DNA from: Thelephora terrestris
Taxonomy: Eukaryota > Basidiomycota > Agaricomycetes > Thelephorales > Thelephoraceae
Reading direction: 5' to 3'
Length of the DNA stretch: 64,000 nucleotides
Assembly: GCA_015956445.1 (NCBI GenBank)
Contig: WIUZ02000005.1
Span: 1,054,001 to 1,118,000 of the forward strand
Below the pieces are notes generated by a model. That model ran no database searches. It was given only the letters and a program-made list of their open reading frames with translations, and was not told the origin of the DNA. The position numbers and the translations under genes are program-made. Position 1 is the first letter of the stretch. The number at the start of each line of letters is the position of its first letter. Positions 34,629 through 46,924 of the stretch are shown here, piece after piece.

Positions 34629-37079
34629 ATGCCTCCGAGTGGTGTGAAACAGTCGAAAAAGGCGCGGGTCAAAGCACCAAAAAGTCGACCGGAATCTACT
34701 TTCTCCACCCCGCGCGTCACACCAGGCCCACAAGGGCTGTCTCAGTTTTCCAAGGACGGCGGCCATTTTGCCTTGCTATCCCTTTCGGTCGACAAGCACC
34801 GATTACGCGTTTACGACACACGAACGTCTCAATCCATCGCGGAGCACTTGGTCGATTCTGGACGTGTTACCTGCTTGCAATGGGCCTGCCTTGACCTTTC
34901 CGGAAATCCGGACGTTCCAGCAGTTGGCTCGGAAGCCCCTTCTCCCTCCAAGAAGAAACGGAAAACACGCGATACCACGGCCTCCGAAACGAAACAAGCC
35001 TCACCTGGAGTCCATGTAGTTCTTCTCGGGTTGTCAGATGGGTCAATATGTTGTTTCTCTCACTCACACGGGAGGGTCGTCCGTGTATTGTCCCGTACAA
35101 AGGATGCGGCGCCTGTGCACGCCATCACAACTTTGGAATCCCCTCCACATAAACATAAGTTGTGGTCAACCAATGCAGATGGTGCAATATTCTGTTGGGA
35201 CGTTCGGACCGGCGAGGTCATTGGCACCTGGAAGTCAGGGAGCCCAACCCCGTACAGTGCAATTGCCATACGGCCGCCAACTGACGAGGACGCTCCATCG
35301 CAATTGGTAGCTGCCAATCGATCCATTCACCTTCTCTCCTTGGACTCCCCTCACTTGGGCACCACATCAAAAGTGAAGGAGCTGGCTACTTTCACTGGCC
35401 ACGCCTCTTCGGTATCAAATATATACTGGGAAACCCCGTCGCGATTCATCACCTCCGCAGAATCTGATAGGTTTCTGTACGTGTGGGAGGTTCCTGAAGT
35501 TGGCTCAAACCAAGGTCACATCGTCTTTTCCGCACCCCTAGATTCTGAAGTTCGGTCTCTTTCCTTTTTCGCAAGCCAACTATTGGCAATCTCAACCAGT
35601 GGACGGATATCCATCTTCTCATTACCCTCAGATTCCTCGTCTTCGAGCCATGTCGTTAATCTCGAGCCCGTGTCTACTGTCGCCGTTTCGTACAAGAAAG
35701 CTTCATCAAACGTTGAAGTAGTTTCTGCTTCATTCCTCCCGCGTGGCCAGTTGAGGATTGCCACGGTCTCCGGTGGGGTAAAACCTGTATTTGACACCAC
35801 CGTGCGTGATAAGTATCTGTTGCCGATCGGATTCGAAGCTTACCGTTTTCATCACGTAGCAATATCAAAGCCCCGACGGGAATTACCTTTCAGAGGTCAA
35901 CGTCGTCGTTCAGGATGCGGGAAATGTCCTTGTGTCGGACCCTGTTCACGAGGTTTCATGACTGTCAATGCTCTCTCGAACCCTTCTGATGAACCGTAAA
36001 ACAGGGGCCCTCGGGAAGACGGTATGCTGAACCTTCAAGCCTGAAAATCCATTCTGGGGTAGAACTAGGTCAAGATCCTGCAGCGGACAACCTGGCGATC
36101 GGCGAAACCGAAGGCGTTCTTGACGTCGATCTCGCCGAACTAAGTCTAGGACAACGGCTCACTGCGATCTCCGGGGGTGACCAAGCAGGCCAACTGGGCG
36201 GCTCTTCGGAAAGCGAAAGCGAGGAAGACGGATCCACACGACAACCCAGTGGAAAATCTGGAAGGTCAAAAAATGCCGCACCAGACTCCGTACCCGCAAG
36301 CTCGTTGACACGGACGCTGATCCAAGCGCTACACTCGTCAGACTCGCGGTTACTGGAGACGTGCCTCACTCACTCTGACCCACTTCTGATACGAAGTACG
36401 GTTCAAAAGCTTCCGCCACAACTTGCTGTGCCCCTGTTGATCGCATGTGTCGACCGGCTTGGGCGTGGGCACCGAGCGGCGAATATGAAAGGCGGAGGCG
36501 GTGGTGCGAGCTCACAAAGGGGTATCAGCCTGATTGCTTGGGTCAAAGTGGTGTTGACCGTTCATAGCGGGCATCTCATGACCGTACGTCCTCGCTTAAC
36601 GCCGCTTCTTACTCTCGGTTCCTTACAATAAGGTCCAGATGCCGGATTTAATCACAAGGCTCTCTGGGCTGCACGCAGTTCTGACGTCTCGGTTGGCCTT
36701 ACAGGAAAGCCTTCTAAACCTTAGCGGGCGCCTTGACATGGCGTTATCTCAGATGGAGGCGAGATCTTCAAATGCCCCGGCAGCCCCAACGACTGTTCCA
36801 AAGGCCAAGCAGGCGGGGGCGCCACAGGTGGTCAAGCGTTATGTCGAAGGGGAGAGCGAGGATGAAGAGGAAAACAACGACGTGGAGATCGAGGTGGACG
36901 ATGATGGTGGCAGCCTTGAAGATGTCGAACTCGGGGGTTTCGATGACATGGAAGAAGATGAAGAAGAGGAAGAAGAGGGCGACAGCGACGAGGACGGGCC
37001 TGGACTCAATGGATTCATCGACGACGAAGCAGAAGAGGACTACTCAGAAGACGAGGATGAAGAAGATTTTAGTGAATAG
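34629..37079 (+). CDS. UTP5: UTP5 (WDR43-like) small-subunit processome protein
   Basis: WD40 protein of the t-UTP/UtpA complex, needed for rDNA transcription and early 18S rRNA processing in the nucleolus. The N-terminal half is a WD40 propeller (LSQFSKDGGHFALLS, ATFTGHASSVSNIYW, SDRFLYVWEVPE). The Utp12-family domain follows: SLTRTLIQALHSSDSRLLET, IRSTVQKLPPQLAVPLLIAC, then LITRLSGLHAVLTSRLALQE. The tail is strongly acidic (about 36850-37079), typical of nucleolar factors. Exons: 34629-35801, 35860-35952, 36005-36583 and 36633-37079; 763 aa. UTP5 is chosen over other Utp12-domain proteins because of the single propeller and moderate length. It converges on the Fpg gene with 82 bp between stops. 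Confidence 0.85.
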
Positions 37080-37161
37080 CACGGCTGTGCCGACTCTTGT
37101 TGTCATTTTCAAGAAAGGTACCAAGAAAGATCGTTTCATACTAGGGGCACTTTAGACTAGA

Positions 37162-38735
37162 TCAATCCTTCTGCTTTTTGTTCGCGTTCGATCCCGAAGA
37201 CACAATCTTGCATTGCATTAAAATCGTTTCAACATGCGAAACAGGATCATTGGAGGTTTGGTTCAAACCTACCTCGCGTTTTCGCTTTGTCGCCCCTGCA
37301 GTTGGCCCCTCGTCTGACGCAGGCGGCGCGGAGTCGTCTTCCGACCGATAATCGCTGTCATCTTCGAGGTACACTGAGCTCCACGACGTGTTCCCCTTCC
37401 TCATTTTGGATTCCACGGGCCCGTTGGGGTGCTTCTGCAGCTCCCCGACGAAGGCAGATGTTCTTCCGCCGACAGTGACCCATCGGAGGGTACCACGTTT
37501 CCCTGACGGCTGAAGACGTGTCAGGCGGCGCTGTGGGTTGAAGGAGGGGAGGGGCTTACCAACGTGATAAATTTAGAGCCCGCTTTACCCTTTCCCTAAC
37601 GAGACGTGAGTAGGGGAACCCGAAAACGGCCACCAAGCTCACCCATCTGTGTCTGAAAAGCCAATCATCTGGGAACTTGGTATCGTCCGCGTCTACGCTG
37701 ACTGCAACCTTACAAACCTCAGAGATCCAGAAATGCAACTTTTCTACTTGTTTGTTCGACAGCGTACAAGCACGCTGTTCGGGGTGGATTCGTGCGTGGT
37801 AGAGGATCTCATCTGCAAGGTGTTATCGTCTCAGGCATCTCACGAAGCGAAGGGGAAGTCACCTGCCACCCAATTCCCTACACCAGCACTGAATGACTGA
37901 TCCAGGAGCACTGACTTGATGACCGCTTTCCGCCTCAGAACAAGCGGAGTGAAGTCTTCGAGGTTAGGCATGGACAACATAGGATCAAAACCAAGTTCCG
38001 AAATCGGGGGTTCATTCAGAGGTTCTTCACAGAGCCTAATGCGACCTAGGCGTCGGGCATCCAGAAAGGCTAGTTCGAGGGGGTCGGCGTCCTCATCGTT
38101 TGGGTCGACGAGATGCAGTACGAACTGGACGGGAAGTCAGCATGGCTCAACTGAACAAACGTGAGATATACCTTCATGTACCGGGGCGGCCATGTTTCAT
38201 CTGGCTCCTTCGGCGTTTCCTTGTAATACATCGCAAGCTGGCCCCTCAACTGACCCACTCGCCAGTCAGACGGAACGGAGGTAGAGCACCACTGAACCAC
38301 GTACCCTGAGCATACCAGTCATTCCAAAGTGAAGAACAGGCATCTTTCCCGACCCTTCAAGCTCGATATAGAAGACCTTGCCTGGTAAGAACGTTTCAAC
38401 GCGCTGCGTCGTCACGCCAGACAGAGTGCTCACCGCGTCTTTCCGCGGTTCTGACGACTCGGCCTTCTATCTCGGTGCGCTATAGAGCATGTAAGCACAT
38501 AGACAAAGACCCCGCACCAAATTCCGTACAAACAGATCATGCGTAATGCCGCCGGTGTAGACAAGCGCGTCTTCGACAGTTTCGACGCGCGTTATTTTCT
38601 TCCCCGCCGCGATAGTCCTAATGAACTTGGCTGCCCTTTCGACTTCTGAAAGTTCGGAGTGATGAGTTTGCCCGCAGACGGGCCTGGAGGCGTGGCTTTG
38701 TACAGCACAACGAACCTACCTGGAAGCTCCGGCAT
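37162..38735 (-). CDS. Formamidopyrimidine-DNA glycosylase (Fpg/Nei family, plant-fungal type)
   Basis: Bifunctional base-excision glycosylase/AP lyase for oxidised purines, in the nucleus. The first exon is only 16 nt (38735-38720) and gives MPELP. The splice then gives MPELPEVERAAKFIRTIAAG, with the catalytic Pro2 and Glu3. The beta-hairpin Lys is likely in GKVFYIELEGSG. LHFGMTGML is the conserved strand before the interdomain linker. The H2TH region is SVLLDQSFSAGVGNWVA, then EILYHARIHPEQRA. A segment with WVTVGGRTSAFV replaces the bacterial zinc finger, as in plant and fungal relatives, followed by a charged, Lys-rich tail (ATKRKREVG, ANKKQKD) that may act in nuclear import. Not all internal splice sites were fixed. 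It lies 105 bp downstream of the DOM34 stop. Confidence 0.88.
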
Positions 38736-38840
38736 GAGTGTCTCCGCAAAGGTGACGTGACATTTCTGTTGTGATCTCGTGGAGGAACATCTTCAGAAAA
38801 CGACTGACAACATTGGGCGGGCGCTTAATCGATTCCGCGA

Positions 38841-40547
38841 TCAGGTTCCCATAGACTCTGTGCTACTGTCTATCTGTTCCTCAGCTTCACTGATAACTTG
38901 TTCCTTCGATTCCCGCTCCTCCATCTCAACAACCTCGATATCCAATGGGAACGTTAATATTGCAGCGATTCCGGTGAGCTGATTGAGCTCTTGAAAGGGG
39001 TCAATCACAATCCCGAGGAGAGCTAAGTGGCAATCTCACGTTGCCCAGACTCGTGCATGCTTGAGAATTGGAGCACTTCTCCGCCTTTTCGTTGTACACC
39101 TTCCACCAATGCTACATATTTCTTCCTTTCTCTCGGATCGCTTGCTCTGTGCCTGTGGGTAAGAGAATGCTCGGAGTTCCTTTGAGGATTCCACATACCG
39201 GAACAATTCGTCAGATATCAGCAACGTTCCTACAGCGCCGCGGTCTGCGGCTAATCTGACGTGATCCGGACCATACCAGGCCCGCATCTCGTCCGAACCG
39301 AGCATCTTGAAAAACCTTGGGGCGCAAGTTCAGTCCATCATAGTAGTTCTTGAGCCAAGGTAACCCACTTATCAAGCATGATCCCTTCACGGGCGAACTT
39401 CGTTTCTTTTAGTTGTGATGCAACCTGCAAACGGGTGAGTTGACCAATTTTATGATGAACGTCGAGAAACCTTACCTCGGGACTCTTGAGAACCTCGGTA
39501 AGGGAGTGAACGTGGGGACTGTTCACATGTATTTTTATGAACTTGTTCCTGACGGCGAGAAGAGCCTTATTTCCGGTCCGCGTGGCCTCTTTGAAGATGT
39601 AGTCCATCACGCTGTCCCTGACCCAGCCTGGACTGGCGATGACGATGGCCCGAAGCGTAGTGGAAGCATAAGGTATCACTCTCAAGAACGTAGTGTAGAC
39701 CGCTTCGTAAAACCGGGACAGTCCCTTCTCGTGTGCGGATGAGGTAGACGACATCTTCCTTGGGATCGAGACATCTATCCTCTGCCTGACAACCGTCATA
39801 TGTTGTGACAGTAGGCAAAATGCTGCTGTACCTGTGCAATCAAGATTTTTGCGGTTGTGATGTTGGTCGAGAGAAAGAATCGGAGACCGCTTACCTTCTC
39901 CACAGACGATCGCCCCAACTTCTGCCCCTCGGCCTGGTACGCAAGATTCTTCTACGGTAGCCAGAGCAATGCTATCCCATTCATCCTTCTCGATGCGGAC
40001 ATCCCGGCCGACTTCAATGTCCAGAGTATGAAATGCATTCATCTTTACGTGAGGATTCTCCGCCGCGACCCGCCCGGAGATGTGGAGCGCCGCGAATGAA
40101 GTTGGTTGTTGGCCCGCAGAGGCTTCGTTGGTATTTCCACTCGAAGCAGCAGCAGAGAACTCGACCCTTGATACACGTATCGTGAGATTAGTCCGAACTC
40201 GTTGAGAATCAACAGTGCCGGTGCTGGAAACATTCTGAACGCGGCTTCAATGTCCGGGTTAACGCAATCTTGTGGTTCGCGGAGATAGAAGTAGACAGAC
40301 CGTATGGCAGGCGCTCGGAGTAGATCTCCCTGAGTAACGTGTTCATGAGATCACGATGAACGTGGATGTGTGCTGCACTGCTGCCAAGCTCACGTTCTGG
40401 ATGATGTTGTACAAATGCCACATGTCTTCGTCATCTTCAGGCCGAAGCTTTGCATATCCCTAGGCGATCTTGAATAATGTATCCGGGGTAGAAAGCAACT
40501 GCACCGACTGCGCGGGTCTTATCGACATGCTTCCCGACGAGTTTCAT
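38841..40547 (-). CDS. DOM34: DOM34/pelota ribosome-rescue factor
   Basis: eRF1-like factor that with Hbs1 dissociates stalled ribosomes in no-go and non-stop decay. The start [13 protein letters not shown] at 40547 joins over a 49-nt intron to [18 protein letters not shown], the typical pelota N-terminus, then [18 protein letters not shown] and [20 protein letters not shown]. The central domain includes [29 protein letters not shown] and [16 protein letters not shown]. The C-terminal domain includes [20 protein letters not shown]. The GGQ loop of eRF1 is absent, as expected for pelota. The protein ends [13 protein letters not shown] (stop 38841). It diverges from the unknown + gene with only about 126 bp between start codons. 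Confidence 0.95.
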
Positions 40548-40673
40548 GACGCGATGATGATGATCGAAAAAGAGTCCGGACCGTCCACGTGGGAAAGGAT
40601 TCACCCTCTTTCGTCGCCACCCCTTTGAGCCTCCCCGTCCTTGGCCGTGGTCCTTGTGTTCGAGTGGTAATGC

Positions 40674-42516
40674 ATGGGAAGGTCCTTGTTTCTTTCTGAG
40701 GTTCCCGGTGAGCGTCCCATTCTTTGTGTGGTCCCAGCATGTGTTGCTCATTCCGCCTGGGAACGGAACCAAGCCATATCACCCAGTCTACCCCCGTTGC
40801 ATCCGCCAACTTCTCCTCAGATCCCGACGCTGGACCCAGCTCAGAACCCCGCGAATACCACAAGCACTGAGGGCCAGTCAACCCCTGTTGCACCAACGCC
40901 GGTCGCCACAACTTTCTTCGAGAACTACGCCTTAGCCCAGAGCAGCCTCCGACAAACCGCTCAGAGCTTAGACGTTGCTTTCGAGCGGTTACGGGAGCTA
41001 CGCCGGGTTCTAGTCACGTACCAACAAGCGATGGCTGCTCATACCACCCGAGGTCCTGCTGTTGAACCCAACACTGATTTTGGACCACCACATTCGGCGC
41101 TTGTACTCACTGACAGTACCAGCGATGATTCCGCCTCGGCCGCGAATCCCGATCCTCCCTTATATGTCACTGCCACACCTCTGCAGTGGCCAGAGATGAG
41201 CCCCTTCAGGTTCATTAATAGGCCTCCAGCTGTGCCGTACGATCGGCAGAACGGCTCCGCATCCCCGTTAGACGATAATAGAACACCGATTCCACCCAGC
41301 CAAACTCGTTCCAGCCCCCTCAGTAACGACTCCTCGACAACTCTTGCAAGGAGGCTTGCCGCAAGGCAAAACCCTTCATCACGCCATCGGTCTCAGATCT
41401 TGGGCTCGGTCATTGATATCCTCAGGTCATCCCGCACTATGGAAAATCCTGCCCCTTTGGTAGACTTGCTTCCCGATATGGAGGCGTCATCAAGGTCTCG
41501 GGTGGTTGAAATCCTCAGACAGCGTCGAGAGTCTCGTAAGGATATCATGCTTAAGCCCACGAATCGTGTTTGACGTACTATAGATCAACGATCCGTGCCT
41601 ATTCAGCCCGACCATTCCCGACAATCATACACTTGGGAGGATGACGATCGCGAGGATCGAAGTAGGAGCTACCGCGTACGCAGACGGCTGAACGCCGATG
41701 GCGACGAACTCGTACAAACCGTCAATTTGGAGCCCGAATCCCCGCGCTCCGTGGAACCCTTGTGGGATGTACCAAGGCGACGTAGATTTCCCATCGCTCC
41801 TACACCTCCAACTGTCGACGACTCGTATCGAGAACGACAGAGGGAGGTCAACCGCCCCGAAGTTATAGTTTTCTCTCGTGTGAACAATTCGTCGGACTCG
41901 GAACCGCATTCTGTTCCTGTCAATTCTAGACGACCACCATCTCGTCGGCGTGGGTGGGGTGAGACCCCCATGTATGTATCTGGTTCAATGTGCTTACCGT
42001 AGCTTTCGGCTGTAGCACGGCTGGACCCAGACGGCAACGAGATTTCGACCGACGAGGAGGAAATAATTGAACGTGCTCGGATGATCACCAGGAGGAATAA
42101 CCCACAACCATTCTTCAACCTCTTCCGCCCAGTCGTTCGAGCATCTAGTGACAGTAACACAACCTCCAGGGATGACACAAATGCATCTGAGGCTCAGACA
42201 CCGGCACGGTCAGACCGCACAAACACAGTGCACGCCTTTGATACCACAACAGCAAAAGCCGAGGTGCGCGGGTTTTCCAAGGCCTGTTTGGGAATGAATA
42301 CTTACAATTTCGTGGCGATCCTCATAATAGAATACCCATGGGTACGAGTCCAACGATGATTTCCAAATCGATTACATCAACCCCTTGCCAATGCCTCTAG
42401 ACGAGATGGTATGCAACTCAAGCAAAAGAACAGAACCTTCGAGATGCAACGTCAAACGTAAATCTCCCAGAAGGGTGGTTCGAGTTTCCCCGTCAGCGCA
42501 ACTGGCAGGCCGATAG
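40674..42516 (+). CDS. Unknown Ser/Pro/Arg-rich protein with a short coiled-coil
   Basis: Not recognised. The first exon (from about 40674; the exact start is doubtful and an upstream small exon is possible) has an amphipathic segment, LAQSSLRQTAQSLDVAFERL, likely to form a coiled-coil. Proline- and serine-rich sequence follows, then IDILRSSRTMENPAPLVDLL. After a 41-nt intron ending at 41606 comes a charged exon (SYTWEDDDREDRSRSYRVRR). A GTGAGA intron follows to ARLDPDGNEISTDEEEIIER near 42018, then a last intron into THGYESNDDFQIDYINPLPM. The frame then runs through a Lys/Arg-rich tail to TAG at 42514. Mostly disordered; a nuclear or regulatory role would be a guess. Confidence 0.6.
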
Positions 42517-42879
42517 TGAGCTCTTCATTCCACGGAAACCCTCGGCCGCTCTCCTGCGTCGATCTGCACGAGTTTGTTGCCACACCTGTAGCGTGAGGAT
42601 GCCGATCGAGATATGGAATATGTTAAATTATTCATTGGTTTTACAAATGGTTCCTTTTTTGCAAGCCACGAGGGTACACATGGGCTGAGGGTTTTCTTGT
42701 CTGTGACGTTGTAGATCTTAGCGCAATTTCAATCATCACTTTGAACTAGAAAATGCAGACTTGGCGTCGGCCGGAACATTGGTTGCCAAAATGTGATGAG
42801 GTGATTAAGGCAACGAGGAGACTACAACCAACGCAAGAAAGGTATTAATCTTGTGATACCATTTCAGACAACGTTAACA
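42517..42879. other. Convergent intergenic region
   Basis: 363 bp between convergent stops. One protein-like out-of-frame stretch (WFEFPRQRNWQ near 42479) crosses its left edge but cannot be joined to the upstream gene with a normal intron. Nothing else was recognised. Confidence 0.4.
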
Positions 42880-45800
42880 CTACTGGGGAATAAGTAATCG
42901 AGTCATGCGCTCCTCCTCTTTCTCCTTAGCGTGCAATTCCCATTCCTGCATGGGCGGATCCATTATCAGTGGACCCTCTATCATTTGAGCAGGTGAGGGC
43001 ATTGAAGCCTTCCGCAAACGATGGAGTACATCTTCGGCACTCGGCCGGTCACCCGGCATAGGCTTCCAGCACCACTCTAATGTATCCCAGATGTCATCCG
43101 TGAACCAGGGTCCTCGCGGTCGTTCAGGCCGATCACCATCAAGGATCTTCGGTACGACGACTACATCAGGTTGATAGTCGTAAAATGGTACCTTTCCGCT
43201 CAGGACCTCATACACCGCCATTCCAAGCGCGTAACAATCCGAAGATTTTGTTCGACGGCGTTCCGTAAGGCCAAATTCCTCTGGGTCGAAGAGCTCTGGG
43301 CTTTTCCACCGGGTCGTCCCACCTCCTAGGAGTGAGTCTGAAAATGTCGTGTTTGTAGTATCCGACGCGATGGTGGCAAGGCCAAAGTCCGCTAGGCAGG
43401 CGTGACCGTTTTGATTGATAAGGATGTTGGCCTGTATAGATAAGAAATCAGCATGCGTGCGTGCGCGTGCGATGCATGCCCTCGAAGACATACTGCTTTG
43501 AGATCCCCGTGGATTATTCCCTGACAATGGACATGGATCAAACCCTTCGTGGCATCTGCCAACTATCAAAGTCATGGTCAACGGCAGCTGAGGATGCTAT
43601 GTGTTTGGATGGGGAACTTACGAGTTTGTACCGGTTTGCACTTTGGCGTGCCTCAACAAACTTCTTGATGTTGCCATTCGCCATCCACTCAGACACCATG
43701 GAAAATCGATCCCTAGTCATGACCACCCCGACGAGTGGCAAGACGTTTGGATGTTGCACAGCTCTCCAAGTTATGACTTCCTTCCAGAATCTCTACAAAC
43801 AGTATGGTGGATTTGCCGAACGCACAAGAATTTGGGCCCACCAACGACGGCTCACCTTTGACATTTTCTCCGAGCTGAGACCACGCAAAGCCTTGACTGC
43901 AACCTCCTGACCACGATATCCACGCTTTGAAACGATCCCGAATCCGCCCCGGCACTGTACATCGCCAACTGTATCCCCAGGCAATTCTAAGCACATCGAT
44001 CTGGGAAGCAGGGTGTGCCCTGCACACGTGGTGTACAGCAACCTCACACATTCGTTGCGGATTTCGAGTGGGAAATCGGGGCCGTCTAGCGCCTAAGTGG
44101 AGAGTGGTTAACAACGAACCTATTCCTCGGCGGTGGAACGAGGACAAGCATACCTGATCTAACACATCAACGAATGTCTGAGCGTCGATCCCTTGGAGGT
44201 GATCGACCACAGCGTCCGCCCTCACGTTTGATACGACTGTCTCAATAAGGGAGGAAAGTTCATCCCGGGGTGCAGAACCGCTGACCAAGCGTTGCAAGGC
44301 TTGTTGACCATCTTTGAAAGGCTCTGGTAGTTTAGAAGTACGATTTGTATCCCCAGGCTGCAGTTGTGAGGGTATACCCGAATCTACGGGTAGACGCGAC
44401 GAGGCCGGTGCTGTAAGACCGAGAACGCTCGGGGAATTGGCTTTAACTCCGGGCATCGTCACTTCGATCTCATCCTTCCTCGAAACAGTGAGGGTCGGTT
44501 TTCCAAGCTGTGTCTCTGGCAGACTCGCTGGTACCTCTTGAGTATGCTGTTTCTCGAGTGTAGTAGGGATCTGGCTCCGTTCAACAGGAGGCCCTCCCGG
44601 AACATGTTCGAGTGACGTTTCGTTCTTCGCCGTCGAAGGTGGGAGAACGGGAGGTGAGGTCGAGAGGCCGGTGGTTGCGTCCCCGTCCTCATGTTCAGAA
44701 GGAGTACATAAATTGAACTCATCTGCGTAAAGAGTTGGACTCAGGTCATCCTGGGGAGAGAAAGAAAGCGTGGGTTTCCACTGCTTTGCAGCGCTCTTCA
44801 GCGCTTTCAGGAGGTCGTCGACTATGGGTCGCTCTAAGGGCTTTTCGTCCCAACAACGCGTCGTTATCTCCCAGAGGTCCTCGGTGTAACCGCGGGTGAT
44901 GACGAAGATCGGTTTCTGTGGTCGCTCGCCCTGAATGATTCGGAGCATGGCCGGAAGCTCACCGCGATCGTAGTATGGGACTCTGTCCGTCAAAACCTAC
45001 GACCATTTAAATGCTGTTTCCAGGCCCATATTGAAGAAAGCTCACCTGGTAGATGGTCATCGCCATCGAATATACGTCAGACTTCTTAGTAGGGCGACCT
45101 ATCTTGGACCCAATCCTTTCCGGATCTATCAGTTCCGGGGGACTCCAACGCACGGTGAGACCACCCTCGGTCGTAGATGTCTGGATCGTAGCGGTAGCAG
45201 AACTCATATCGCCAGCGACCCTTGTGGTTCCAACGTCCGTTAAACAAGCATGACCATCTTCAGAGATCAGGATGTTGGACTACGGAAAATTTAAGACTGT
45301 CGTTCGCGAAACAAAGCTAGGAATCGCACCCCTTTCAAGTCGCCATGGGCTAGATCCATACTGTGGAGATACTGAAGACCGAGCGTGGCGTCCTCCAACT
45401 GTGACGCGAGTTAATGAAGCGCTGCAGCCAATGAAACCGAATACTTGCCAGTTCTAACGGATTGGTTTGAGGTTCTTCCCTCACGTAGTCCACGATGTTC
45501 CCGTTCTGCATCCATGGCGTCACCATAGCATATAATCCGTTGTCCATCGTGACCCCAGTCAACTCCAATATGTTCGGGTGAGACAAACGCTTCAAAGTGA
45601 TGACCTCTCTGCAGAAGCTCTGCAAACAGTCAGGCTTGGTCAGAAAGAGAGGTCAAGGTGCCCCGCCTTGTTGATTGTTTGGAGACCCTCCGCTGTGTGA
45701 TACTTGATAATTTTGATTGCGACCGCCTTCTCTTCCTCATACATCCCTGGCCAGACTTCAGAGAAACCTCCCTTCGATGTTGGTGCGTCCCCCAGCTTCT

Positions 45801-46083
45801 CAATCCTGGATTCAGGAATGAGGTATGACTCGGGGAGGACGCCGTATTCCCCGCAAATCCTCACGAGGCCTCGGAAGCATCGCCTTCTCGTATTCAAACT
45901 GATTTGACATTGAAGGTCTAACAACTATCTCCCATTAGTCTGATGCACCGAGCGATAGGCGAAAAGGTCCCCCCTACTCACGTTTTCGAGAGCATTAGCC
46001 ACTCCTCGAGCTTCATCCACACTCATGAATGAAATTTTGAGCAGCCGGTCAGCCTTCTCGTCAAGGGTGAGCATAGCGGTCAT
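42880..46083 (-). CDS. Tandem-domain protein kinase (two TKL-like kinase domains)
   Basis: One gene appears to encode two protein-kinase domains of the kind expanded in Agaricomycetes. Each is preceded by a similar helical module (RCFRGLVRICGEYGVLPESY; ECVRLLYTTCAGHTLLPRS). Domain A (about 45830-44790): glycine loop SKGGFSEVWPG, AVAIKIIKYH, CREVITLKRLSHPN, AHGDLKGSNILI, DVG in place of DFG, RWSPPELIDPERIG. Domain B (about 43960-42960): RGGFGIVSKRGY, VAVKALR, FWKEVITWRAVQHPN, HGDLKAANILI, ADFGLA, RWKSPELFDPEEFG. A low-complexity Ser/Pro/Thr linker of about 200 residues joins them. The start MTAMLTLDEKADRLLKI at 46083 and the continuous frame through the linker favour one gene; two adjacent genes remain possible. 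One intron, and perhaps two, in domain A start with GC. Confidence 0.8.
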
Positions 46084-46924
46084 GGTGAAAGTTCGGAGCG
46101 GCAGAAAATGCGATCAAAAAGAGACTGCACGGCAATATATGCGATCTGCAACTTGGCCTCGAGGTAAAGGCCCGGATGTCGCATGTAGGGTTTGTGAAAT
46201 ACATCAGCTCAATGACGTGTGAATTTCGCGACGGGGCATGGGGCAAAGGTGGGCAGTCGGGACCACGAGCCGGGTAAGTTATGCCGAGCCAATCAGGAAA
46301 ATCTGGGGTCAGATTTTATGCGGTTGTGTATGACCCACGCGATTCGATAGACTACTTACAGCCAATTCCACGCGCTTCCAGGTTTGTGGCAAGCGCTTTG
46401 ACGGTGGCGTCCTTCGTTCCACGCACTCCCAATTCCGTGGAGCTGACTTGTCTTAATGTGACGCATTGAAAACTTCCTGACATCTCGACTGCACGACTGC
46501 TCAGTCATACGGACAACGAGCGCCATGACATGGGAGGGTCAGTGAACCTTTGCGAGCAAGGCGTGATGTTGCCAGGATGTTCCCCACACGGTGGTGGAAC
46601 TAGCGCAGAAATTCCACTTTGTTCCGGCTTTCAAGTCAAATAGATTACAAACAACGAGGACAGAAAGAGTGACAGAACCATCAACGAAACAAGTATTGGC
46701 CACTAGACGAGCAGCCGTATGTGAGGAGAGCTCGAATTCAAAAGAACGTGAGGGTAATCAGGATTTGAAGGAGAGATGTGGCTGCTGGTTTCCGGGAAAT
46801 GAGGGGGGAGAATCATCAATCAGTCACCGAAAGAAACCATCAAGTGCGTCGTCTTGCGAAGAACGGGTGAAAGTACGTCGACCACCTCAGAGAGTGACAG
46901 AAACCCCGGTTAGAAGATAGCTAT
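46084..46924. promoter_or_regulatory. Region between AGC-like kinase stop and tandem kinase start
   Basis: 841 bp between two same-strand kinase genes: 3' UTR of one and promoter of the other. A + strand open frame at 46591-46920 has no protein-like features and is not annotated. Confidence 0.45.

Noticed and set aside
42417-42600. Protein-like frame (EGWFEFPRQRNWQ) after the unknown + gene
   Set aside because: No normal-length intron joins it to the upstream frame, which instead runs on to its own stop at 42514. Could be revisited with RNA data.
46591-46920. + strand open frame of 109 codons
   Set aside because: No homology, no introns and odd composition in a spacer between two minus-strand genes.
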